A DNA stretch of 64,000 nt from Thiobacillus sp. (GCA_030692355.1 JAUYCF010000040.1:1-64000); one strand, 5' to 3'. Counted from the first letter of the stretch, positions 10,406-21,871 are shown. Notes: generated by a model not told the origin, from the letters alone. Made by a program: numbers and translations.

Positions 10406-10935
10406 ACCGTACACTTTTGATCGTCGAGGACGACGTCGATTTCGCCAATGCCTTGTCGCGCGCCATGAAAAAGCGCGGCTTCGAGGTGGCGCTGGCGCAC
10501 GACGCCGCCGCCGCCCAGGCCGCAGCGGAAGCGTTTGCCCCCAGCCATGCCGTCGTCGACCTGAAACTGCCCGGCGAATCGGGGCTGAAAGTCGTCGCCA
10601 TGCTGGCCGCGCGTGTGCCCGTCCCCGCCATCGTCGTGCTCACCGGCTATGCCAGCATCGCCACCGCGGTCGAAGCGGTGCGGCTGGGCGCCCGGCATTA
10701 TCTGGCAAAGCCGGCCGACGCCGACGAAGTTCTCGCCGCACTGCTGCGCGACGAGCCGGACGCTGCGCTGGAAGTCAGCCCGGAACCGCTGACGGTCGCG
10801 CGAATGGAATGGGAGCACATCCAGAAAGTGCTGACCGAGCACGACGGCAACATCTCGGCCACCGCGCGCGCGCTGAAAATGCACCGCCGCACCCTGCAGC
10901 GCAAACTCGAAAAAAATCCGCCCAAGGCGGATTAG
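10402..10935 (+). CDS. regA: RegA/PrrA/ActR-type response regulator
   Basis: 177-residue partner of RegB. The receiver domain has an acidic pocket (VEDD), phosphoacceptor Asp53 in AVVDLKLPGESG and Lys in YLAKPAD. A linker leads to a Fis-type helix-turn-helix (NISATARALKMHRRTLQRKL). RegA proteins are this compact and have a highly conserved HTH of this kind. The start overlaps the regB stop by ATGA, so expression is coupled. The last codons form the stem of the convergent uppP terminator. Confidence 0.9.
   Translation: MNRTLLIVEDDVDFANALSRAMKKRGFEVALAHDAAAAQAAAEAFAPSHAVVDLKLPGESGLKVVAMLAARVPVPAIVVLTGYASIATAVEAVRLGARHYLAKPADADEVLAALLRDEPDAALEVSPEPLTVARMEWEHIQKVLTEHDGNISATARALKMHRRTLQRKLEKNPPKAD
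10908..10933 (-). terminator. Rho-independent terminator of uppP inside the regA 3' end
   Basis: Perfect 8-bp stem AATCCGCC (10915-10922) / GGCGGATT (10926-10933) with a CAA loop. Read on the minus strand it is followed by a run of T (complement of the A-run just before 10915). It lies 7 bp beyond the uppP stop and entirely within the last codons of regA. On the plus strand no T-run follows. Confidence 0.75.
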
Positions 10936-10939
10936 CGGC

Positions 10940-11779
10940 TCAGTACACCACGCCCCAGTCGACCAGCCCGCTGTAGGCGGTGGCCAGCACCACGCCGCCG
11001 AACACGATGCGGTACCAGGCGAACACCGTGTAGTCGTGGCGGCTGATGAACTTGATCAGCGTGCGCACGGCAATCAGGGCGCTGACAAACGACGCCACCC
11101 CGCCCACCATAAACAAGGGAATGTCGCCGGCATCGAACAGCTGCCAGTTCTTGTAGAGGTCGTAGGCGGTGGCGGCGAACATGGTGGGGATGGCGAGGAA
11201 GAAGGAGAACTCCGCCGCGGCTTTTCTGGAAAGTCCGAGGAACAGCCCGCCGATGATGGTCGCGCCCGAGCGCGAGGTACCGGGGATCATCGCCAGCGCC
11301 TGCGCAAAACCCACCGCCAGCGCGCGGCGCCAGTTGAGATCGTCCACCGTCGGCGTGCTGACGACATGCTTGCGGCGCTCCGCCCACAGGATCAATACGC
11401 CGCCGACAATCAAGGCGGTCGCCACCACGATGGGGTTGAACAGGTAGTGCTTGATTTCCTTGTAGAACAGGAAGCCGAGCACCGCCGCCGGCAGAAAGCC
11501 CGCCATCAGGTTGATCGCCAGCCGCTGCGACGCCGGTTCGGTACGCAGTGTCACCGCCACATGCGAAAGCCGCACCCGGTATTCCCACACCACCGCAAAA
11601 ATCGCCGCCAGCTGGATGGCGATCATGAACACCTTGGCCTTCTCGCCGTTGAAGCCCAGCAGCTGCCCCGCCAGAATCAGATGCCCGGTGCTGGAGATCG
11701 GCAGGAATTCAGTGACGCCTTCGACAAGGCCGAGAATGAGGGCATGCAGCAGCAGGGTGGGATCGATCATCGCGGGCAT
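10940..11779 (-). CDS. uppP: Undecaprenyl-diphosphatase (BacA/UppP)
   Basis: Integral membrane phosphatase that recycles undecaprenyl pyrophosphate for peptidoglycan and other envelope polymers and gives bacitracin tolerance. The 279-residue protein has the BacA signatures [19 protein letters not shown] near the N-terminus and [16 protein letters not shown] near residue 170, with about eight hydrophobic spans. A second Met at residue 4 is an equally possible start; neither has a strong Shine-Dalgarno site. It is monocistronic, ending at a strong hairpin shared with regA. Confidence 0.93.
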   Translation of the reverse strand: MPAMIDPTLLLHALILGLVEGVTEFLPISSTGHLILAGQLLGFNGEKAKVFMIAIQLAAIFAVVWEYRVRLSHVAVTLRTEPASQRLAINLMAGFLPAAVLGFLFYKEIKHYLFNPIVVATALIVGGVLILWAERRKHVVSTPTVDDLNWRRALAVGFAQALAMIPGTSRSGATIIGGLFLGLSRKAAAEFSFFLAIPTMFAATAYDLYKNWQLFDAGDIPLFMVGGVASFVSALIAVRTLIKFISRHDYTVFAWYRIVFGGVVLATAYSGLVDWGVVY

Positions 11780-11847
11780 AAAAAGCGCGCCACAACGGCG
11801 CGCTCGTGATTATAGGGGCCGCTCGTGTAAGCCCAGTTAATACACCG

Positions 11848-12123
11848 CTAATACACCGCGTCGTGGTCGCCCACATTCACCGGGATAATCTGTTCGTCCT
11901 GAATCAGGATTTCCAGGGTAATGCGGTAAGACAGATTGATCGAAACCGAATGCAGGGTATGCAGCTTGCCGCTCAGGGCATGCAGGCGCAGCGACGGGTG
12001 ATGCGGGTTCAGCTCAAGCAGTTGCAGGGTTTTGAGATACTGCTTTTCCAGATCGGGATGCCGCTTGAGAAAACGTGCGGCGCGTTTGGTGTACTGATCG
12101 GTAAAAATCAACCGATAACTCAT
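11848..12123 (-). CDS. RelE/ParE-superfamily toxin
   Basis: 91-residue protein with the RelE/YafQ/ParE outline: IFTDQYTKRAARFLKRHPDL at the N-terminus, a central SLRLHALSGKL and a C-terminal YRITLEILIQDEQIIPVNVGDHDAVY. Members cleave mRNA on the ribosome or poison gyrase; the C-terminal GDHD-Y pattern favours the mRNA interferase branch. Its ATG overlaps the TGA of the upstream antitoxin (ATGA), the usual type II antitoxin-toxin order. Confidence 0.78.
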   Translation of the reverse strand: MSYRLIFTDQYTKRAARFLKRHPDLEKQYLKTLQLLELNPHHPSLRLHALSGKLHTLHSVSINLSYRITLEILIQDEQIIPVNVGDHDAVY

Positions 12124-12377
12124 GCCGACGATTTCACGCGCGCCAGATGTTCTTCCGGTGTGGCCTCAGTAAAACGTCCCGCCGCCACATCGGCACGCGT
12201 CTCGGCCAGCGCCGCCTCCAGCTCGCACTCGCGCAAATAGTGATACTGCGCAATATCCATCACCACGAAGCGCTCTTTGCCGCGCACCGAAACAATCGCT
12301 TCGGAATGCTCGGCAAGAACAGACTCAATCGCAGCTATCCCTTTGGTTTTAAGGTCGTTTGCAGTGAGATGTGACAT
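12120..12377 (-). CDS. Phd/YefM-type antitoxin
   Basis: 85-residue partner of the RelE-like toxin. The N-terminal segment LTANDLKTKGIAAIESVLAEHSEAIVSVRGKERFVVMD matches the Phd/YefM DNA-binding fold, and the acidic, flexible C-terminus would wrap the toxin. I chose the ATG at 12377 over a GTG four codons upstream because the family normally begins just before this segment. It probably represses its own operon from the AT-rich stretch upstream (12380-12450). Confidence 0.75.
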   Translation of the reverse strand: MSHLTANDLKTKGIAAIESVLAEHSEAIVSVRGKERFVVMDIAQYHYLRECELEAALAETRADVAAGRFTEATPEEHLARVKSSA

Positions 12378-12500
12378 GGCACGCACCAAAAAATACAGTT
12401 AATAATGCGTTTAATAGTGCTATACACAATCCGATTAATCAAGCGCTAATCTCCAGATAGTCCCCAGATAACAGCAGACAGCCGTTGGCGCCGAATCACT

Positions 12501-12899
12501 TCACTCCGCCGCATCCGCCTTTACAAACGCCAGAATCACCTCGCGCACGACCTTGCGCTGCGCCACGGGCAGCTTGAGGAAGGCTTCGAACACCTCGCGC
12601 TCCTGATGGCCGACGCCTTCGTCCCAGCGCTTTTGATTGACGCGCACCTGGTTTTCGATCTCTGCCCCATATCGCAACGTCTGCGGCGAAACCCCCAACC
12701 ATAACGCCAGCGCCTCCAGCTTGTCCTGTCGCGGCAGCGATTCGCCGAGCAGCCAGCGGCGCACCCCATGCAGGGTCATTGGCTTGCCCATGTAGTGCAA
12801 ATTGAATTCACGCTCCAGCACCGAAGGCTTGGCTTCATAACCGGCCGCCGCCATCGCGGCGCGTAACCGTTCCGCAAATTTTTTGCTTGCGCTATCCAT
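12501..12899 (-). CDS. Helix-turn-helix (XRE-like) transcriptional regulator
   Basis: 132-residue protein. The N-terminal half resembles Cro/CI-type HTH regulators: FAERLRAAMAAAGYEAKPSV, then GVRRWLLGESLPRQDKLEALALWLGVS as the recognition and following helices. The C-terminal half (HQEREVFEAFLKLPVAQRKVVREVILAF) is helical and possibly a dimerisation region. It stands alone between a toxin-antitoxin pair and a repeat cluster. Target unknown. Confidence 0.7.
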   Translation of the reverse strand: MDSASKKFAERLRAAMAAAGYEAKPSVLEREFNLHYMGKPMTLHGVRRWLLGESLPRQDKLEALALWLGVSPQTLRYGAEIENQVRVNQKRWDEGVGHQEREVFEAFLKLPVAQRKVVREVILAFVKADAAE

Positions 12900-12972
12900 G
12901 CCGGGAAGTTACCGGCGGTACGCAAGACAAGGGTAAGAACGGCGTAACGTTTAGTTACGTCATGAACGTAAC

Positions 12973-13086
12973 TATTGATCCGGCCAGATTTATCCGTGAG
13001 TTCGTTCGTGCTGAGCCTGTCGAAGCACAGCCCTTCGACAGGCTCAGGGCGAACAGTAGTCATGTTTAATTCGTGCCGGATCAATA
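12973..13086. repeat. Palindromic repeat element A, copy 1
   Basis: About 114 bp starting TATTGATCCGG and ending CCGGATCAATA. The core is a strong inverted repeat (GCTGAGCCTGTCGAAG / CTTCGACAGGCTCAG) at 13010-13050. A second nearly identical copy lies at 13231-13342. The two ends are complementary, so this is a small MITE or REP-pair type element. It has no coding capacity. Confidence 0.8.
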
Positions 13087-13178
13087 GTGTAGTGCTGCAT
13101 TCTTGACGGCACTTATGTGCAATCCCTTGTAGGTCGGGCTTCAGCCCGACATGTCGGGTTAAAACCCGACCTACGAGG
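13087..13178. repeat. MITE-like element B, truncated copy
   Basis: Begins immediately after element A with GTGTAGTGCTGCATTCT, the terminal repeat of the full element at 48253-48389. It then matches that element's body in reverse orientation, including two short palindromes around GTCGGGCTTCAGCCCGAC and GTCGGGTTAAAACCCGAC. After GAGGCCGT (about 13178) the match stops, so the other terminal repeat is missing. Confidence 0.8.
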
Positions 13179-13230
13179 CCGTACTGTCTTGCCGCTTTAC
13201 CTTGCTCGCGCAAGCGCCTCCTGCCAGCTA

Positions 13231-13342
13231 TTGTTCCGGCCAGATTTATCCGTGAGTTCGTTCGTGCTGAGCCTGTCGAAGCACAGCCCTTCGACAGGCT
13301 CAGCACGAACGGTAGTCATGTTTACTTCGTGCCGGATCAATA
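13231..13342. repeat. Palindromic repeat element A, copy 2
   Basis: Direct repeat of the element at 12973-13086 with the same central inverted repeat and the same right end (GTGCCGGATCAATA). The left end reads TTGTTCCGGCC instead of TATTGATCCGGCC. Truncated element B plus about 50 bp of other sequence separates the copies. The 505-bp gap 12900-13404 is therefore almost entirely repeat DNA. Confidence 0.8.
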
Positions 13343-13404
13343 AAGCAAACCACCTCTTGCACAGCGCCACCATGCTCAAATGCCGCCAAAGCAAACATTA
13401 TCAA

Positions 13405-13635
13405 TCAACGGTCGTTGATCCATCGCCTCAGCGCCGGCCCCGCAAGATATTCGCCAACATACGAAAGTATAGCGGCAATTTGTCCCGCCGTTTCCGGCGG
13501 CGGCAATGGCACGTTGATGCTTTCAGTCACGGCCGTCACGTTCGGCGGTGCCACAAGTCGCCATCCGGACGGATATAAATACTGATAACGCACAATATTT
13601 TGCTTGTCGTCGATAGATAAGGAATCGATTTTCAT
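13405..13635 (-). CDS. Small hypothetical protein, 76 aa
   Basis: Unrecognised small protein starting MKIDSLSIDDKQNIVRYQYL and ending GPALRRWINDR. The sequence is lower in GC than its neighbours and looks protein-like (charged N-terminus, PPPETAG linker). It starts directly after a 64-bp hairpin (13636-13699) and ends in the repeat cluster. It could be a remnant of a mobile or restriction-type locus. Confidence 0.4.
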   Translation of the reverse strand: MKIDSLSIDDKQNIVRYQYLYPSGWRLVAPPNVTAVTESINVPLPPPETAGQIAAILSYVGEYLAGPALRRWINDR

Positions 13636-13699
13636 AAACCTGAAAACCTCACAGGGATACCGCCCCTGCGGGACATATCCCTGTGAGATTTTCAGGTTT
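13636..13699. repeat. Long imperfect hairpin upstream of the 76-aa gene
   Basis: Arms of about 24 bp (13636-13659 and 13676-13699) around AACCTGAAAACCTCACAGGG and TATCCCTGTGAGATTTTCAGG, with a 16-base GC-rich loop and one mismatch. The hairpin abuts the ATG of the 76-aa frame. It may be an element end or a transcript-end structure; no other copy was seen in the window. Confidence 0.6.
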
Positions 13700-13944
13700 A
13701 AAACTTGTAGAGCTTTTTTACCGTCATTTTTACCATCTACGGGTGTCTATGCCTCGTCTTGCCATATCCTGACAGAACACTTGATGAGAAGCTGCGCACT
13801 GCCACGTTTGCGCGAAGAAGCGCTGATTAGCGCCACGCCTCTCCGCAAAATCGGCAGAATCGGGGGGCAGACCCAATGCTCCCGAGCTCGACAGTTAATC
13901 ACGTAACTCGTTGATATTATGAAACTCCGGTTTCAAACGTGCCC

Positions 13945-14421
13945 CTACAGCAGCGCGAGTTGCTGGTGGGCGGCGGGTTTTTTCACGTTTAGCGCACGAA
14001 GAATTTCCGTCTGTTCATTCTGGATGGTTGAGACACCGCTGACAGGATTGGCGGCGTCGATCTGGATGCGGTGATACTGGATTCGTCGCAGACGCTCGAG
14101 CGCGCGCTCGGGCGACAGCCCCGCATCGGCCGCCTTCAGGCGCATGCGCATGAGCACCTTGAAGCCGCGTTCGATGTCGGCCAGCGATTTGTAGCGGGCG
14201 ACGATGTCACCGGGCGCCTGATCCGGGGTGTTGGTTACCAGCAGACGCTTGCCGTCCATCATCTCGGCCAACGTTTGCGCGTGCTCGTCGACTTCGTAAC
14301 AGAACATCTCCGCCTTCAGGTCGACCTTGATGATGCGCGACAGGTGCGCCTCGCTCACCGCATGGAACAGGCGCGCCTTGGCGCCGCTTTCCGAGTTCCA
14401 CTCATCTGGCGGGCGGCGCAC
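13945..14421 (-). pseudogene. Remnant of an IS1634-family (IS4 superfamily) transposase
   Basis: 158 codons matching only the C-terminal part of IS1634-type transposases: SGAKARLFHAVSEAHLSRII, then MDGKRLLVTNTPD, VARYKSLADIERGFKVL and AADAGLSPERALERLRRIQY. The N-terminal two thirds, including most catalytic residues, are missing. The segment that normally joins GFKVL to RMRLKA (about 35 residues, including the catalytic-Glu helix) is deleted in frame, leaving GFKVLMRMRLKA. No terminal inverted repeats are obvious. Certainly inactive. Confidence 0.8.
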
Positions 14422-14447
14422 TGGCTGTTACCCGACAGAGGTTCACG

Positions 14448-16247
14448 TCAACCTTCCGCCACCACCTCCAGCACCGCCTCCCCATACGCTTCCAGTTTCT
14501 TCGTCCCCAGCCCCGAGATCTCGCCCAGTTCCGCCAGCGTGGCGGGGCGGCGGGCGGCGATTTCGCGCAGGGTGGCGTCGTGCAGAATGACGTAGGCGGG
14601 GACGCCTTTTTCGTTGGCGGTTTCGCGGCGCCAGGCGCGCAGGGAGAGGAACAGCGGATCTTCGTCGTTGTGGACGCCTTCGCCTGAGCTGGGCGCGAAA
14701 CGGGATTTTTTGCTGCGTGCCGGTCGCACTTCGATGGCGCGCAGCATGACGGTTTCCTCGCCCTTCAGCACCGGCTTGGCGGCCTGGGTGAGCTTCAACG
14801 CACCGTAGGCGGTGTGGTCCACTTCCAGCAACCCGCGCACGACGAGCTGGCGCAGCACGGCACGCCAGACCTTGTCGGTCTGGCTCGCGCCGATGCCGAA
14901 CACGCTCAACTGGCTGTGGCCGAAGCGGTCGATTTTTTCCGTGGTCTTGCCGAGCAGCACGTCGAGCACGTGACCGGCGCCGAAGCGCTGGCCGGTGCGG
15001 TAGACGGTGGAGAGCAGCTTTTGCGCGGCTTCGGTGCCGTCCCACAAGGTCGGCGGGTTGAGGCAGACGTCGCAGTTGCCGCAGGACTGGCTGGCTTCGC
15101 CGAAGTAGCTCAGCAGCGCGACGCGGCGGCAGCTGGCGGCTTCGCACAAGCCAACCAGCGCGTCGAGCTTGGCGTGGCCGACGCGCTTGTGCGCGTCTTC
15201 GGCTTCGCCCTCGTCGATGAAGCGGCGCTGGGTGACGACGTCCTGCAGGCCCCACGCCATCCACGCCTCGGCAGGCTCGCCGTCGCGGCCGGCGCGGCCG
15301 GTTTCCTGGTAATAGCCTTCGACCGATTTCGGCAGATCGAGGTGGGCGACGAAGCGCACGTCGGGCTTGTCGATGCCCATGCCGAACGCGAGGGTGGCGA
15401 CCATGACAATGCTGTCCTCGCGCAGGAATTTTTCCTGATGGCGGCGGCGCGTGTCGTTGTCCATGCCGCCGTGGTACGGCAAGGCAGTGAGGCCGGCCTG
15501 CTTGAGCGCATCGGCGGTTTCCTCGACCTTCTTGCGCGTGCTGCAGTAGACGATGCCCGCCTCGCCCTTGTGCTCGGCGAGAAAATCGAGCAACTGGCGG
15601 CGCGGCTCGGATTTTTCGGAAATTCGATAACGGATGTTGGGGCGGTCGAAGCTGGCGACGAACACCCGCGCGGCGCCGAGATCGAGCCGGGTGAGGATTT
15701 CCGCACGCGTCGCGGCATCGGCGGTGGCGGTGAGCGCAATGCGCGGCACCTCGGGAAAGCGCTCGTGCAGCGCCGACAGGCCGAGGTATTCCGGGCGAAA
15801 GTCGTGCCCCCATTGCGACACGCAGTGCGCCTCGTCGATGGCGAACAGCGCAACGCGGGCCTGTTCGAGCAGGGATTGGAAACGCGGCGTGAGCAGGCGT
15901 TCCGGGGCGACGTAGAGCAGCTTCAAGTTCCCCGCCACGAATTCGCGCTCGACCCGCATCGCCGTGGTGTTATCCAGGCTCGAATTGAGGAACTCGGCCG
16001 CGATGCCCAGTTCTTTCAGCGCCGCGACCTGGTCCTGCATCAGCGCGATCAGCGGCGACACCACCACCGCGCAGCCCTCGCGCAGCAGCGCGGGAATCTG
16101 GAAACACAGCGACTTGCCGCCGCCGGTGGGCATCAGCACCAGCGCGTCGCCGCCCGCCACCAGGGTGTCGACGATGGCCGCCTGCTCGCCGCGGAATGCG
16201 GGGTAGCCGAAGACGCGGTTGAGCAGGCTTAAGGGGGTATCGGACAT
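14448..16247 (-). CDS. recQ: ATP-dependent DNA helicase RecQ
   Basis: 599-residue superfamily 2, 3'-5' helicase used in recombination and repair of stalled forks. It has Walker A MPTGGGKSLCFQIP, motif II FAIDEAHCVSQWGHDFRPEY, motif VI GRAGRDGEP, then the RQC zinc site (CRRVALLSYF ... CGNCDVC) and a C-terminal HRDC domain (PATLAELGEISGLGTKKLE). I took the ATG at 16247; a TTG two codons upstream is possible. A dead transposase fragment abuts its 3' end. Confidence 0.95.
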   Translation of the reverse strand: MSDTPLSLLNRVFGYPAFRGEQAAIVDTLVAGGDALVLMPTGGGKSLCFQIPALLREGCAVVVSPLIALMQDQVAALKELGIAAEFLNSSLDNTTAMRVEREFVAGNLKLLYVAPERLLTPRFQSLLEQARVALFAIDEAHCVSQWGHDFRPEYLGLSALHERFPEVPRIALTATADAATRAEILTRLDLGAARVFVASFDRPNIRYRISEKSEPRRQLLDFLAEHKGEAGIVYCSTRKKVEETADALKQAGLTALPYHGGMDNDTRRRHQEKFLREDSIVMVATLAFGMGIDKPDVRFVAHLDLPKSVEGYYQETGRAGRDGEPAEAWMAWGLQDVVTQRRFIDEGEAEDAHKRVGHAKLDALVGLCEAASCRRVALLSYFGEASQSCGNCDVCLNPPTLWDGTEAAQKLLSTVYRTGQRFGAGHVLDVLLGKTTEKIDRFGHSQLSVFGIGASQTDKVWRAVLRQLVVRGLLEVDHTAYGALKLTQAAKPVLKGEETVMLRAIEVRPARSKKSRFAPSSGEGVHNDEDPLFLSLRAWRRETANEKGVPAYVILHDATLREIAARRPATLAELGEISGLGTKKLEAYGEAVLEVVAEG

Positions 16248-16339
16248 AAGCAAGAAATGGGTGGCAAGTGGCGTGTCACATTGACTATAATTGTGTCACG
16301 TTTTGCCGCCAAGCTTGATATTTACTCCGAGGCTGACCC

Positions 16340-16570
16340 ATGAAAACCCTGACCATCCGCGAGGCCCGCGAAGGCCTGTCGCATCCCGACCAGATGTTCG
16401 CCGATTCCGACGAAGTCCTTGTAGTGTGTCGAGGCGAACCGGTGGCGCGCATTCTGCCTGTCGAACCCCGGCGCAAGATTCGTTCGCTGCGCGCGTTTCT
16501 GGAATCGCAGCCCATGCAGGACGTGCCCAGCGAAGTGCTCATCTCCGAAGATCGCGAGGAGCGCTTTTGA
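16340..16570 (+). CDS. Phd-type antitoxin of a VapBC-like module
   Basis: 76-residue antitoxin starting MKTLTIREAREGLSHPDQ, with EVLVVCRGEPVARILPVEP, which fits the Phd/prevent-host-death fold. The C-terminal tail ([13 protein letters not shown]) is acidic, as expected for neutralising a PIN toxin. Its TGA overlaps the toxin's TTG start (TTGA). The AT-rich 50 bp upstream (about 16280-16320) probably hold the autoregulated promoter. Confidence 0.78.
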   Translation: MKTLTIREAREGLSHPDQMFADSDEVLVVCRGEPVARILPVEPRRKIRSLRAFLESQPMQDVPSEVLISEDREERF

Positions 16571-16998
16571 GCGCTTATATCGACACCAGCGCACTCGCCA
16601 AGTGCTACATCCGCGAACCGCGCTCGCTCGACGTGCTCGATTGGGCCGATGCCGAGGATGAGGTCTGTACCAGCCCCCTCGCCCTTGTGGAGTTTCGCTG
16701 CCTGCTCGCGCGCCGCCGCCGCGCGGCGCAGATCGAAGCCATGCTGGAACGCAGCGCCCTCGCAGAATTCGACCGCGACACGCTCGGCCGAATGTGGCGT
16801 GTCTATCCTGAATCCGCCGGGCTTTTCGACGAAGCACGGCACTTGATCGATCTGCTGCCCGAAGTCCCGCTGCGCGCACTTGATGCGCTGCACCTCGCCT
16901 ACGCCCGCCACTTCGGCGCACAGCGTTTCGCCAGCGCCGACAAATCTCAGGCCGACGCCGCCCGCGCGCTCGGTCTCGACGTGATCACCTTTTATTGA
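16567..16998 (+). CDS. PIN-domain ribonuclease toxin (VapC-like)
   Basis: 143-residue PIN-domain protein, predicted Mg-dependent RNase toxin. The acidic active-site residues are visible: Asp6 in [11 protein letters not shown], Glu42 in LALVEFRC, Asp in [11 protein letters not shown], and Asp in [13 protein letters not shown] start it at the TTG at 16567, which overlaps the antitoxin stop and places MSAYIDTSA at the N-terminus, as in VapC relatives. lysS follows after 10 bp. Confidence 0.8.
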   Translation: MSAYIDTSALAKCYIREPRSLDVLDWADAEDEVCTSPLALVEFRCLLARRRRAAQIEAMLERSALAEFDRDTLGRMWRVYPESAGLFDEARHLIDLLPEVPLRALDALHLAYARHFGAQRFASADKSQADAARALGLDVITFY

Positions 16999-17008
16999 AT
17001 CATTACTC

Positions 17009-18514
17009 ATGAACAACGAAACCACCGCCCCCGCCCTCGACGAGAACCAGATCATCATGGAGCGCCGCGCCAAGCTCGCCGCGATCCGCGAGCAGGGCGT
17101 CGCCTTCCCCAACGACTTTGAGCGCCACGACTACGCCGGCAAGCTGGCTGCCGCCCACGGCGACAAGTCCAAGGAAGCGCTGGAAGCCGAGGCCGTCCCG
17201 GCCCAGCTGGCCGGCCGCATGATGCTCAAACGCGTGATGGGCAAGGCCAGCTTCGCCACCCTGCAGGACATGAGCGGGCGCATCCAGGTCTACATTTCGA
17301 ACGACCTCACCGGAATCGAACCGCACGACGCATTCAAGCACTGGGACCTGGGTGATTTCATCGGCGTGACCGGCACCCTGTTCAAGACCAACAAGGGCGA
17401 ACTGACCATCCAGGCGAAATCGATCCGCCTGCTGTCGAAGGCGCTGCGCCCGCTGCCGGAAAAATTCCATGGTCTCGCCGACCAGGAGCAGAAATACCGC
17501 CAGCGCTACCTCGACCTCATCACCAACGATGATGCGCGCGAAACCTTCATGCGCCGCTCGAAGATCATCCAGGCGATCCGCGGCTTCATGGTCGAGCGCG
17601 ATTTTCTCGAAGTCGAGACGCCGATGATGCATCCGATCCCCGGCGGCGCCGCGGCGAAACCCTTCGCCACCCACCACAACGCGCTCGACATGGAGCTGTT
17701 CCTGCGCATCGCGCCCGAGCTGTATCTCAAGCGGCTGGTGGTCGGCGGCTTCGAGAAGGTGTTCGAGATCAACCGCAACTTCCGCAACGAAGGCTTGAGC
17801 ACCCGGCACAACCCCGAGTTCACCATGATGGAGTTCTACGAGGCCTACCGCGAATACCGCTACCTGATGGACTTCACCGAGGCGCTGATCCGCCACGCTG
17901 CGGTCGCCGCCACCGGCTCGACCACGGTCAGCTATCAGGGCCACGAAATCGACCTCGGCAAGCCGTTCGACCGCCTCACCATCGTCGACGCCATCCGCAA
18001 ATACAACCCGCACTACACCGTCGAACAGCTGAACGACCGCGAGTGGCTGGTCACGCAGTTCGTCGCGATGAAGGCGAAGTACCGCCCGCAGGACGGGTTA
18101 GGTGGCCTGCAGCTTTCCTTCTTCGAGGAAACCACCGAAGCGCTCCTGATCCAGCCCACTTTCATCATCGACTACCCGGCCGAAGTCTCGCCGCTGGCGC
18201 GCCGCTCGGATACCCAGCCCGACATCACCGAACGCTTCGAGCTGTTCATCACCGGCCGCGAAATGGCCAACGGCTTCTCCGAACTGAACGACGCTGAGGA
18301 CCAGGCCGAGCGCTTCATGGAACAGGTACGGCAGAAGGAGGCCGGCGACGAGGAAGCGATGCACTACGACGCCGACTTCATCCGTTCGCTGGAGCACGGC
18401 CTGCCGCCCACCGGCGGCTGCGGCATCGGCATCGACCGCCTGGTGATGCTGCTGACCGATTCACCGAGCATCCGCGACGTCATCCTGTTCCCGCAGATGA
18501 GGCGGGAAAGTTAA
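17009..18514 (+). CDS. lysS: Lysyl-tRNA synthetase, class II
   Basis: 501-residue cytoplasmic enzyme that charges tRNA-Lys. The N-terminal OB-fold anticodon-binding domain (about 60-150, including [19 protein letters not shown]) is followed by the class II catalytic core with motif 2 ([20 protein letters not shown]) and motif 3 ([20 protein letters not shown]). Full length. It starts 10 bp after the VapC-like toxin, so an essential gene may receive read-through from a toxin-antitoxin promoter. Confidence 0.96.
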   Translation: MNNETTAPALDENQIIMERRAKLAAIREQGVAFPNDFERHDYAGKLAAAHGDKSKEALEAEAVPAQLAGRMMLKRVMGKASFATLQDMSGRIQVYISNDLTGIEPHDAFKHWDLGDFIGVTGTLFKTNKGELTIQAKSIRLLSKALRPLPEKFHGLADQEQKYRQRYLDLITNDDARETFMRRSKIIQAIRGFMVERDFLEVETPMMHPIPGGAAAKPFATHHNALDMELFLRIAPELYLKRLVVGGFEKVFEINRNFRNEGLSTRHNPEFTMMEFYEAYREYRYLMDFTEALIRHAAVAATGSTTVSYQGHEIDLGKPFDRLTIVDAIRKYNPHYTVEQLNDREWLVTQFVAMKAKYRPQDGLGGLQLSFFEETTEALLIQPTFIIDYPAEVSPLARRSDTQPDITERFELFITGREMANGFSELNDAEDQAERFMEQVRQKEAGDEEAMHYDADFIRSLEHGLPPTGGCGIGIDRLVMLLTDSPSIRDVILFPQMRRES

Positions 18515-18554
18515 ATGAGCCCGCAAATGCGGCGCGAGGGCTGATCCCATCGCC

Positions 18555-18905
18555 ATGGGGCAATACGCACTCAAGATCGCCCTGTCCGCGCTGATCCTCG
18601 TCGTCGTGGCCGAAGTGGCCAAGCGCAGCACGTTCTGGGCGGCGGCCGTGGCTTCGCTGCCGCTCATCTCGCTGCTCGCGTTTGTCTGGCTGTACCTCGA
18701 CACCGGCGACGTGCAGAAGGTCGCCGCGCTTTCCAGCGGAATTTTCTGGCTGGTGCTGCCCTCGCTGCTGCTGTTTGTGCTGCTGCCGATCCTGCTGCGC
18801 AGCGGCCTCGGGTTCTGGTTCAGCCTGGCAGCCTCCAGCGCCGCCACGGCACTGGCCTACCTGGGCATGGTCAAGCTGCTGGGCATGTTTGGCATTCGCC
18901 TGTAA
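18555..18905 (+). CDS. DUF3147 family membrane protein
   Basis: 116-residue protein, nearly all hydrophobic, with about four transmembrane segments. FWAAAVASLPLISLLAFVWL and GIFWLVLPSLLLFVLLP are typical of DUF3147. Function unknown. It lies 40 bp downstream of lysS and is followed by repeat element C. Confidence 0.75.
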   Translation: MGQYALKIALSALILVVVAEVAKRSTFWAAAVASLPLISLLAFVWLYLDTGDVQKVAALSSGIFWLVLPSLLLFVLLPILLRSGLGFWFSLAASSAATALAYLGMVKLLGMFGIRL

Positions 18906-18925
18906 GCGTATCCCTTGGCCCATTT

Positions 18926-19048
18926 ATCCCAGATTGTCCATTAGACGATTTATGGCGCGTAGGGTGCACTCCGTGCACCGATTGACGCCCGAAGGTGCAC
19001 GGAGTGCACCCTACCCAAAGCATCTCGCCCGAATGGACAATCTGGGTT
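18926..19048. repeat. MITE-like element C, copy 1
   Basis: About 123 bp with terminal inverted repeats ATCCCAGATTGTCCATT (left) and AATGGACAATCTGGGTT (right). It contains an inner palindrome of two TAGGGTGCACTCCGTGCAC-type arms. Related copies lie at 27401-27525, 50238-50332 and 59074-59195. No coding capacity. Confidence 0.85.
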
Positions 19049-19126
19049 TATAGGCGCTGCGCTTCCGGTAAAATCGGGCCTCCCGGCCATTTTTCACAGT
19101 CAATCATTCAACGAATCAAAACCATC

Positions 19127-21793
<2,667 letters not shown>

Positions 21794-21853
21794 CTTGAAG
21801 GAAATCGGCTGCGGGTCCGCCTGGCTTTTGCCGGGGCCGCGCAACCGCCGGCA

Positions 21854-21871
21854 TTCGGCCCGGGGCGGGCC
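21854..21871. repeat. GC-rich repeat arm, copy 2
   Basis: TTCGGCCCGGGGCGGGCC, the same arm as in the inverted repeat at 5963-6026, lies between the acnA stop and the convergent GGDEF-EAL gene. A weaker complementary stretch upstream (GCCGGGGCCGCG) could form a hairpin at the convergent gene ends. Confidence 0.5.

Noticed and set aside
13087-13178. Palindromic repeats as a CRISPR array
   Set aside because: No regular repeat-spacer periodicity and no cas genes; the units are MITE/REP-like elements found singly elsewhere in the window.
16291-16566. Longer N-terminus for the PIN toxin, reading through the antitoxin region
   Set aside because: The extension overlaps the antitoxin in another frame and lacks PIN homology; the TTG at 16567 places the first catalytic Asp at residue 6, as in relatives.
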